IMG/VR virus record: IMGVR_UViG_3300042691_008014
Location: 41,601 to 105,600 of that record
From: a virus
Strand: one strand, 5' to 3'
DNA: 64,000 bases
In this document: in pieces, positions 26,567-34,800 of the stretch
How positions within the stretch are numbered: the stretch's first letter is position 1
Layout: every line of letters begins with the position of its first letter
The notes under the pieces: model-generated
What the model saw: the letters and a program-made list of their open reading frames with translations, nothing else
The model's database searches: none
Told to the model about the DNA's origin: nothing
Position numbers and translations under genes: made by a program

Positions 26567-27454
26567 TTATTCATTTATTTTAGTATGATATTTTTCTACA
26601 TCATCTTTAATTTTTGGCCATAGGAAATTTGTAAAGAAATCAATTGATTGTTCTTTTGATGGATGAAACCAACCACCCAACATTGTTTGATTTTTGTTGG
26701 CAAAGTATTCCAATATACCACCTCCAAATCCTTTTATCCTAACATCATCGGTAAATATAAATTTATCAAAATCAATTTTTTCTAATAGTTCTGGTATTAT
26801 ATCTGCTTCAAACCAAGAATTTTCAAATGGTTCTAATTTATCAAATAAACTTTCTGTTTTTAATGTAGCGTAATTTCCTGTATCCACATCAGCTCTTTTT
26901 TGAAGATTATATAATTTGTCTACCGCAACATCCATTTGAAACAAATTACCAATTGTAATCATTTTATATGGTATATTTTTTTCTTTAAAATACTGTTGAG
27001 TGTGATATATACTTTCTAATGTTTGTAATATAGCACCATATATTGAATAATAATTTTCAAAAAATTCTTTCCCATACCCAAATATATCAGTTCCATTTAA
27101 CATATAGTTTATTTTACCAATTCTTTCAGGATGCATACTCATTCTTGGAAAATTTTTTGCTCTATCTTCGTTTACAAATACAGGATAATCCCATCTATCG
27201 ATTGTAGACCATTGAACTATTGCATAATCTACATTCGAGTGTGGTTTAGTTGGATTTTTGTAATGTGGTGAATTTAAAAATCTGAATACCTTTCTTCGCA
27301 TTATATCATTTCCAGAACCACCACATGCTGCATTATACACATCAAACGGGTCTGATGTTTTTTTTGGATTAAATAAGGAATATCCTTCCATTTCAAACCC
27401 AATAGGCCAGTTTTCATCTCCTGCAGTAAAAGAGCATCCGTTTATTAATATCAT
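26567..27454 (-). CDS. SGNH-hydrolase-like protein (phage type)
   Basis: A 295-residue protein beginning ILINGCSFTAGDENWP, with the GCSFT serine element (S8), NAACGGSGNDI as the Gly/Asn blocks and GGWFHPSKEQ near the C-terminus as a plausible histidine block. IVQWSTIDRWDYP matches IIQW-T-IR in the SGNH gene at 10148-10864. It is one of three relatives in the island. It ends with a stop followed 62 bases later by the methyltransferase gene, and starts inside the stop of the gene upstream. Confidence 0.75.
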   Translation of the reverse strand: MILINGCSFTAGDENWPIGFEMEGYSLFNPKKTSDPFDVYNAACGGSGNDIMRRKVFRFLNSPHYKNPTKPHSNVDYAIVQWSTIDRWDYPVFVNEDRAKNFPRMSMHPERIGKINYMLNGTDIFGYGKEFFENYYSIYGAILQTLESIYHTQQYFKEKNIPYKMITIGNLFQMDVAVDKLYNLQKRADVDTGNYATLKTESLFDKLEPFENSWFEADIIPELLEKIDFDKFIFTDDVRIKGFGGGILEYFANKNQTMLGGWFHPSKEQSIDFFTNFLWPKIKDDVEKYHTKINE

Positions 27455-28773
27455 AGCAATTTATTTATATTATTCATTATATTACAATAATGTGTTATTA
27501 ATTTTTGTTTGTTTTCTCGTAATATTACTGTATTTTTTATAAAAACATTTTTAATGTTATCTACATTTTTATCTTTTAAAAAATTCACTATCATATCGAT
27601 TTGTTCTAATTCATTTTTATTTTCAATTCCATTTAATCCAAAATCTTCTAAAAATAAATTTATACCTATTCTATTATATTCTTCATATACTTTATTTGAA
27701 CCAAATATTAATGCAAACTTTTCAGATAATACTGGTTTTATTGATTTTTCTGTAAAGAATCCATATTTTAAATTAAAAATACAATGAGTTTCTCCAACCA
27801 CTTCAAAATATGATAAATCGTATTCTTTTTCTCTAAAATAATAAAGTAAATGGTCAAATTCAAATGGAGCATTTAATGGTGTAACATTTATTTCATTTCG
27901 TAAAGATTTGAGTTTATCAAAATTTTTAGTTGTAAAGTATTTTATATGATTATCGGTATGTGTTTTAGTATGGTCTGTGTATATATGCCCTTCACTAACC
28001 ATTTGTGAGTATTCTAATAAAAATTTTTCATTTATACAATTCAAACCTGTTTTTAATATATCAAATTCTTTTGCTTTTAACAAAAATTGAACTCTGTGAA
28101 ATCTCGGTTTCAATGCCTGACTAGAATATACATATGGTTTTTCAGCATTATGTGTTATATTGAGATTTTTAAACACATCAGAAAAATTGTTATTATACGG
28201 TAATTTACCATTAGTATGATGTGGAAATAAAAAATGTGTAAATTGTCCCTCCGCCATTAAATGAAACATACAATAGAATGAATCATAGTGAAAGTTTTTA
28301 CCTTCATTAAATAATTCATAGTCTGTTATTTTAATATAATTAAATTTAAAATCATATCTAAAATATTTTTCATCTATTTCATATTCGTTTGCTTCTAAAA
28401 ATGCAAAATTGAATAAAACTTTTGTGTTTCTTTCAACATATAATTTTTCCAATTTATCAAATTCAATTGGATTTTTTTTCATCAATGGTAAATAGAATTC
28501 ACTCCATATTTTTCTATCAACCACAATTATTAAATTATCAATTGGGTTTGAATACAATAAATCAAAAGTAGTTATACCATCAAATGATTTTAAATGATTT
28601 AATATATTATATGGGTTTTGTATATAATGATGTATTTCAATTTCTTCACCACCATTATTTATAACAATTTTATGATGCTTTTCTATTTCTATTACATTTA
28701 CAGAAATTAAATTTGCTTCTGGAAACAAATTTTGTAACTCATTATATGTTGCTAATATATTTAGTGACCTCAT
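27451..28773 (-). CDS. glycosyltransferase-like protein, T/S-EK family
   Basis: A 440-residue protein. Near residues 340-385 it has YGFFTEKSIKPV, then FALIFGSNKVYEEYNRIGINLF, the same skeleton as the SEKxxKP proteins at 4786-6228 and 11870-13300 though more divergent. An FLFPHHTNGKLP stretch stands earlier. No catalytic residue can be named with confidence; the glycosyltransferase role is inferred from the motif and neighbours. Its first 32 bases overlap the GT4 gene upstream. Confidence 0.65.
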   Translation of the reverse strand: MRSLNILATYNELQNLFPEANLISVNVIEIEKHHKIVINNGGEEIEIHHYIQNPYNILNHLKSFDGITTFDLLYSNPIDNLIIVVDRKIWSEFYLPLMKKNPIEFDKLEKLYVERNTKVLFNFAFLEANEYEIDEKYFRYDFKFNYIKITDYELFNEGKNFHYDSFYCMFHLMAEGQFTHFLFPHHTNGKLPYNNNFSDVFKNLNITHNAEKPYVYSSQALKPRFHRVQFLLKAKEFDILKTGLNCINEKFLLEYSQMVSEGHIYTDHTKTHTDNHIKYFTTKNFDKLKSLRNEINVTPLNAPFEFDHLLYYFREKEYDLSYFEVVGETHCIFNLKYGFFTEKSIKPVLSEKFALIFGSNKVYEEYNRIGINLFLEDFGLNGIENKNELEQIDMIVNFLKDKNVDNIKNVFIKNTVILRENKQKLITHYCNIMNNINKLL

Positions 28774-29725
28774 TTATCCAATTTTGTTTGTTTGTATAAA
28801 AATATAATCTTGTTGATAGTTTATGAAATTCAGAACTAACTATATCCATATCATCTTCTAAAATTTGTAAATACATTTGATGAAATTCTCCTTTACTATT
28901 TGCCCTATATTTGTAATCGATGTGTGGCATCCAATCGGTATGTATAATTGGAATTTTACCATTATCAACTGCGTCAAAAATTGCATATCCAAATGGTTCT
29001 TTTGTATAACATCCGTGAAATATTTGAAAATTACTTTCAAAAAACTTTTGATGGAATCGATAATCGAATTCTATAAACCTATGGTAATCTGAATTGATTT
29101 TAGAACCTTCTAACATTCGTTTGTAATCATATTTGTTTGAAAATATAATTGATGGAATGTAATCTAAATAATGTGCGTTTTTTCTGGTTTCACATCTAGC
29201 AGCATATCCAATTTTGTTAGATATAACGCCTGTAAATGGTTTTTTATTTTTCCATTCGTAATAATTTGTGATTGTAATGGTATTTGGATACATTTTATGC
29301 ATAGTATCGTTTTCATATCCAATCCAAACTATATTATCGGAATTATCTAGTATTTCTTTTTGCCATTTCCAATCCACTTTAGTCATTAGATTTTCATACT
29401 CATCGTTCAATCCTAACATATCAGGAATAAAAGCATGCACAAAAGTAGTATGAATTTTGTGTAAATAATCTTTCAGTAAATCGTATGGTTTGTAGGGGTG
29501 ATGTAAGATTACAATTTTATCACATTGTTGAAAAATTTTACGAACTTCATTATCGTTTTCGTAAGTATAAACCGCACCTTCTTCTCTAATCAAAGGTCTG
29601 CCAACTACAACTATTTTGTAATCTTCTTTTACTAATGGCAATATATTTTCTACAAAGTTATTGCACCAAATATCTGAACCACCAATAATGTTTTTACCAT
29701 AACCTGTTGTGATAAATACTATCAT
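28742..29725 (-). CDS. GT4-like glycosyltransferase (GT-B fold)
   Basis: A 327-residue GT-B protein: TTGYGKNIIGGSDIWCNNF is the N-terminal acceptor-domain glycine loop, and EPFGYAIFDAVDNGKIPI near residue 250 matches the EPFGL-x-x-LEA-x-x-G-PV donor motif of GT4 enzymes. Length is slightly short for the family (about 350-400). It opens the glycosyltransferase part of the island. The upstream gap of 36 bases separates it from a small hypothetical gene. Confidence 0.8.
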   Translation of the reverse strand: MIVFITTGYGKNIIGGSDIWCNNFVENILPLVKEDYKIVVVGRPLIREEGAVYTYENDNEVRKIFQQCDKIVILHHPYKPYDLLKDYLHKIHTTFVHAFIPDMLGLNDEYENLMTKVDWKWQKEILDNSDNIVWIGYENDTMHKMYPNTITITNYYEWKNKKPFTGVISNKIGYAARCETRKNAHYLDYIPSIIFSNKYDYKRMLEGSKINSDYHRFIEFDYRFHQKFFESNFQIFHGCYTKEPFGYAIFDAVDNGKIPIIHTDWMPHIDYKYRANSKGEFHQMYLQILEDDMDIVSSEFHKLSTRLYFYTNKQNWINEVTKYISNI

Positions 29726-29760
29726 ATATAACCACTAATCAATAACTTTTTAATTTCAGA

Positions 29761-29937
29761 TTATTCTGCAGATTCTACGGGAATTAAAATGTATTTGTGA
29801 GTATCACCACATTCGTTTGGTTCATCAAAAATTTCTTGATGTTCGGCAATCCATTCCATTGCTTGCTCATTAGTTAATGATTCACAACCTTCAATGGGTG
29901 TATCTGTTCCTGATAATACTATTTTCCAAAGTTCCAT
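29761..29937 (-). CDS. small acidic hypothetical protein (58 aa)
   Basis: A 58-codon frame with a clear context: an exact promoter box 19 bases upstream of its ATG, an A-rich leader ending in AACAATT-ATG, and no competing gene in the space. The protein (MELWKIVLSG, an EQAMEWIAEHQEIF helix, an HKYILIPV strand) is acidic, compact and looks like a folded alpha/beta mini-domain. No family recognised. Confidence 0.6.
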   Translation of the reverse strand: MELWKIVLSGTDTPIEGCESLTNEQAMEWIAEHQEIFDEPNECGDTHKYILIPVESAE

Positions 29938-29956
29938 AATTGTTAGTTTTATTTAG

Positions 29957-29967
29957 TATAAATATAA
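29957..29967 (-). promoter_or_regulatory. TTATATTTATA promoter-like box
   Basis: Exact minus-strand TTATATTTATA in the gap before the small gene starting at 29937, followed by CTAAATAAAACTAAC and the ATG. Context is like the boxes at 42819 and 45994. Confidence 0.5.
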
Positions 29968-29989
29968 TATTTTTTTGATAAAAGTGATA

Positions 29990-31090
29990 TTAGTTCAACA
30001 GTTTCTTAAAAGTGGTTTCCATTTCCGAATAATCATTTAGGTATTCTATCAACTTATATCTATTTTCTATAGATTTTTCTAAAGAATGATTATATCTTTC
30101 TTCTATTTCATCATCTGATGTATTATATAACCATTCTGAAAACAGATTTATACTTCTTTCCACATCTTGGGCATTTGTTATATTTTGTACAAAATCAAAA
30201 TTTAATAAATAAAATCCCATATTTTTAAGTTCATTTAATGTTTCACTACATGCTACTAAAATTATCGGTTTTCCAAAAAATAAACCCTTATATATTTTTT
30301 CTGTAATAAATCTTTCTGGATTATTTCTATAATCCAATGTCTCAAATATTAAATTATAATTACAATATACATAATCATTTATTGCTTCGAAATGTTTGTA
30401 CTTTGGATATAACAAATCATACGCATCGTTTGCAGAATCTTTTGGATTTAACATTTTTTCAATTAAAGGATTATTATTAAGAATATCCATTCTCCAGCTA
30501 CCAGTACGATGTGCTCTTATATATGAAAATAACTTTGATTTAGATTTATCATATTTAGGTAATGATATATTATTTACCAATTCTTCTAAATAATAATATC
30601 CAATATAGTATCTGAAATATCTAAATGGAAATAACAAATCAAAATAAAAATTAGATTCCGTTTCCAGTATTGGTCTTTTTGACCCCGAAAGGATTAAATC
30701 ATAATTAATTTCCTGTACTCTTTTTACAAATGCAATATCAAATACTTCACCATAATGCCATATAAATACTTTTTTTATGTTTATATGATTGGTGTTTAAC
30801 TCAAATAGTTTATCCTCTAATAATTTATTTTCTAATTCTCCTGCAAATACTATACATCTATTAAATTTTTTAAAAAATTCAATTGGTTCTTTTATAAAAT
30901 TACTTAAATTGTTGTAAAAATATATTTTACTGTTTAGTTCTTTATGATAGTATATTTGCTTTTCAGAATTATCAAATTTTGTTGCATCAAATTCAGATAA
31001 ATAATCTACATTTTCTTTACCGAACATACCAAGCATTATTGGTAATTGGTTTGAATAAGTTATAAAAACCATTAGATTTTCCTCTATCAT
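29990..31090 (-). CDS. glycosyltransferase-like protein, T/S-EK family (divergent)
   Basis: A 366-residue protein at the head of the island. Near residues 260-300 it has PERFITEKIYKGLFFGKPIIL and then a LNELKNMGFYLLNFDF stretch, the same skeleton of T-E-K, small-residue strand and L-x-x-x-GF as in the other T/S-EK proteins. This resembles the C-terminal half of GT10-like fucosyltransferases (TEK followed by an AL-x-G-PV strand). That assignment is only motif-level. It overlaps the virion gene upstream by four bases. Confidence 0.65.
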   Translation of the reverse strand: MIEENLMVFITYSNQLPIMLGMFGKENVDYLSEFDATKFDNSEKQIYYHKELNSKIYFYNNLSNFIKEPIEFFKKFNRCIVFAGELENKLLEDKLFELNTNHINIKKVFIWHYGEVFDIAFVKRVQEINYDLILSGSKRPILETESNFYFDLLFPFRYFRYYIGYYYLEELVNNISLPKYDKSKSKLFSYIRAHRTGSWRMDILNNNPLIEKMLNPKDSANDAYDLLYPKYKHFEAINDYVYCNYNLIFETLDYRNNPERFITEKIYKGLFFGKPIILVACSETLNELKNMGFYLLNFDFVQNITNAQDVERSINLFSEWLYNTSDDEIEERYNHSLEKSIENRYKLIEYLNDYSEMETTFKKLLN

Positions 31091-31815
31091 ATTCCTCCTC
31101 CTCCTGAATCTGCTTCAATAAAATGGACAAATATTGCTTGTACATTATTAATATCGTTCCAAGGTATAGTTATTGTCAAATCGGAAACAGTTCCACCATC
31201 AGAAAAATAAGTATTAAAACTATTAACTGGAGTCCCATCTGGTCCGTTTCCATTGATACTACAATTTTCTATTGTTGGAGATACACCACATTGGTCGGAT
31301 ATTCCTCTATATCTTCCACTCGATTTACTATTAACTACAATTTCAAAACCACTTGAATAATTATTTGAGTAATCCCAATAGATATCAAATCTACCACACC
31401 CACCCAAGCTATTATCATTACCAAGAACTCCTGCCAACGAACGAGGATTAAATGAACCACAATTGGAAACATAAATTGATGTGTAATTGTTATGAATTTT
31501 ACTTCTTGGGATTTTTATTTCACCATAAGTATAGGCAAGACTATCTACCATAAAAGCTTGAATTCCACCTGCTAATCCAATGTTGGTTTCAAAATCAAAA
31601 AATAAAGAATTACCAAATCCACTTACATCTTGTGTTTGGTCATTAGCAGAAAATTGTGTCAAATCAGGAATATATTGATTTTCTGCTATATTAGGCCAAC
31701 GAATTTCAATTGGAAAAAATGCGTACGGAGTTGATGAGGTAGGTAAAACAGCACCTTGTCCTGATAAGTGATGTTTTAATTGTATTCTCGATGTTGGTAT
31801 TGTTATAGCTGACAT
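31087..31815 (-). CDS. probable virion/fibre-associated protein with glycine-rich C-terminus
   Basis: A 242-residue protein encoded directly after the tail fibre gene, one base apart. It begins SAITIPTSRIQLKHHLSGQGAV and ends in a GGGGI tail; the middle is rich in N, S, G and aromatic residues (CGRFDIYWDYSNNYSSG). The composition and place suggest a fibre tip, capping or adhesin protein, but no domain is recognised. Confidence 0.6.
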   Translation of the reverse strand: MSAITIPTSRIQLKHHLSGQGAVLPTSSTPYAFFPIEIRWPNIAENQYIPDLTQFSANDQTQDVSGFGNSLFFDFETNIGLAGGIQAFMVDSLAYTYGEIKIPRSKIHNNYTSIYVSNCGSFNPRSLAGVLGNDNSLGGCGRFDIYWDYSNNYSSGFEIVVNSKSSGRYRGISDQCGVSPTIENCSINGNGPDGTPVNSFNTYFSDGGTVSDLTITIPWNDINNVQAIFVHFIEADSGGGGI

Positions 31816-31816
31816 A

Positions 31817-34800
31817 TTACCTATTTAATAACTTTTTAATTGATATTATTTCATTTTTTAATTCAACAATTTCACTATTTTGTTCTTTTATTCCCTCAAT
31901 CAATAAAGCAATTATCTTTTCATAATCAACTCCTAAATACCCATCTCCTTTTTCTCTTACAACTTCTGGTAAAACTTCTTGAATTTCTTGTGCTAAAACC
32001 CCAACCTCTTGAATATTTTTTGGTTTGTTAGAAATACCGTTCCAATTAAAAGTATATCCTCCAATTTTTTTAATCTTATCCATTGGGTTTGAAATGGGAA
32101 TAATATTTTCTTTTAATCTTTTATCAGAACTAGATAGTGCGTACATATCACCAGTTGCTCTAATATCACCATTAATAGTTAATACCCCACTTGATATTGA
32201 GATTTCACCAACTGATAAATTTGTTATTGCACCATTTGTTGCACTTAATGTTGAGAATGTACTCAAACCTGTAAAGTTTGATGACCCTTTTACTGTCAGA
32301 AAATTGGTAGAAGATAAACTGGTATCAACTTTGAATTGGTTTGACCCATACAAAGATTGTAAACCTGCTTGGCAAATTTCAACACTTCTTGGAGCACTAC
32401 CTACCACTGCGTTAACACCACTAAAGTTTGGTGTTTTTAATGTTATACTTTCACCACTAACTAAATAATTTACACCAATTTGATGTTTTATTCTAACATC
32501 ATATGTTCCGCCTGAAGGGATTATTATGGATGCTCCACCAGTAGAAGTTATACTTCTTTCATAATTTGGATTATTATAAAAAACATATCCAGATGCAATT
32601 AACGCTTCCCCTACACCTACAACTTCCAAACTTATCCAATGATAGGTCTGAACGTAAGTAGCAGTAGATATTTGCATTAAGTACGAAGTACCAAGAGAGT
32701 TTGAAATCATTGCCGATATTTCCGCATCTGTCATAGAAACCTCTGTTCCAGCTGCAACAACACCCGTTGATACGGTATTTGAATTAAAAGTAGTACTCGC
32801 TTCAGCTTGTAAGTTTTGTCCAAATACAGGACCGTTTCTTGTTGTTGAACTTGTGCCACTAAAATCGGATAAAGCGGATGTAGAACTTGCTATTCTAAAT
32901 GAAGTATCATCCGTCATAATTACTGCGTTTCTAGACCCATCTTTTATGAAGAATCCTAAATCGGATGAATTTATTTCAATTGTACCAGTACTAGTTTTAC
33001 TTATCTTATCATTAGAAATTGACCAACCTCCAATTGTAGCACCTAATGCGGATAATTCACTTACTGTTATTTTATTAGCGGTTACCGCGCCAGCTGCTAT
33101 TGTGGTTGCGGTTACTGCGTCAGCTGCAATTTTACCTGCAATAATTGCACCAGCTGCTATTGTGGTTGCAGTTACTGCGTCAGCTGCAATTTTACCTGCA
33201 ACTATTGCATTTGCAACTATTTTACCAGAAGTAACTGCATCTGCTGCTATTTTACCTTCCGTTACTGCATTAGCCGCTAATTCTGCATTTGTTACGGTAC
33301 TTAAAGTTGCCAATCCACCTAATCCAGTAACTTGTCCAGTTGATACGGTGTTTTGAGTTGCTAATGTTCCAAGACCAGTAACTTGACCAGTTGTAACACT
33401 ATTTGCAGTTGCTAATGTTCCCAATCCAGTTACTACAGTATTTGGAACTGTACTACCAACACTTAAATTACCAACTATGTTTAGATTTGTTCCATCCCAA
33501 GTTAAAGAATTTGTTGCAGATTTTAAAGAAAGTTTGGAAACTCCACTATCTTGACCTAAAAATATACCAGTATTATTAAACCCTTGAGAGGATTGTCCAA
33601 TCGAAATATAAGGATTTGTAGAACCACCCGCTATAGTTATATTTGCCGAACTTAATGTGGTTGAAGTCGTACCAATGTTTATTGTATTTTGAACAAATGA
33701 ATCTTCAAATATACCTATTTTAGCTGCAACAAAGAAATCTTGTGCACCCAATGATATCCAACCCGTTTGTGATGATTGATGTGGTGCACCATCCGCGACG
33801 TTTCCTGTAGCTGAAAGATGTTGTCTAGTGGTTGCGTAGTAAGTATTATACGGTGGTGAGCCAGTTGAACTCCATAGAACAGTATCTCTTCTACCTGTCC
33901 CAGTTGTTAACCCATCTGAAAATTGGTATGTTCTACCACTTGTCCAAACTCCAGTATGAACTACACCAGGTCCAGTTTGGCCATTGGCACCATTTGCACC
34001 ATTTGCTCCCGTTGCTCCCGTTGCTCCCGTTGCTCCGGTATTACCGATTCCACTTACTCCAACTTCAAAATCAATAGTTCTGCCAGTAAATGCAGTACCT
34101 TCAGAGTTTCTGTAAGAAATAGTTATTACACCACTTGTACCACTAATACTAGTTGGAGTGTTTGGGGTGATTGTACCATTGCCATTATTTGTAGCGTTTG
34201 TGACACCAGTTATATTAAAAGTATTTGCTCCACTTGTATTGTATGTATAATTTGACCCACCTTCGTTTACTACAACGGTTACATTACTAGGTGTCCCTAT
34301 ACCAACTAACGAACCACTAACTACGGTTTGTGATTGTGGATTTGCAGAAATGTTTACAACGGGTGCAGAACTTCTTACTCTAGAAATCGTAGCAGTTACA
34401 TTCTTTGTACCTGAAACACCTTCACTATCGGTGAAATTGACAGGAATTGTTACTGTTCCACTATCGGATGTCATCGAAGATGCATTACTTGAAAACACTA
34501 TTGTATTAGAAGAAACACTACCCGCTAATCCATTTGTATAAGTAGGTGTTCCTAATGATGTAAATCTACTTATACCACCTTCTAATGCAGTTACAGTTAG
34601 GGTTTGTGGTGTAGCTGAACCACTACCACGAGAATTTGATTGGATTGATTGTGCAGTTGGTGAAACTGAAACTTCCACATTTGGTACTCCTCTCTTACTT
34701 TTTGAATAGGTTACCACCTTTGTTACATCAGTTGTATCTCCTGCTCCATCTTTATATCTTACTAATAACGTTAAAGAACCACTATCGGCAGTTAAAGTAG

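Noticed and set aside
32025-32468. 147-residue plus-strand open frame opposite the tail fibre
   Set aside because: It is the complement of the fibre gene, whose reading frame, domains and S74 chaperone are clear; low-GC complementary codons make long shadows.
33060-33300. CRISPR-like short repeats
   Set aside because: The repeats are in frame with the fibre, imperfect, and have no spacers or cas genes.
32853-33356. 167-residue plus-strand Ala/Ile-rich open frame
   Set aside because: It is produced by the antisense of the fibre's Ala-rich repeats (repeated ITAPAAIVVAVTASAA); no promoter or start signal supports it.
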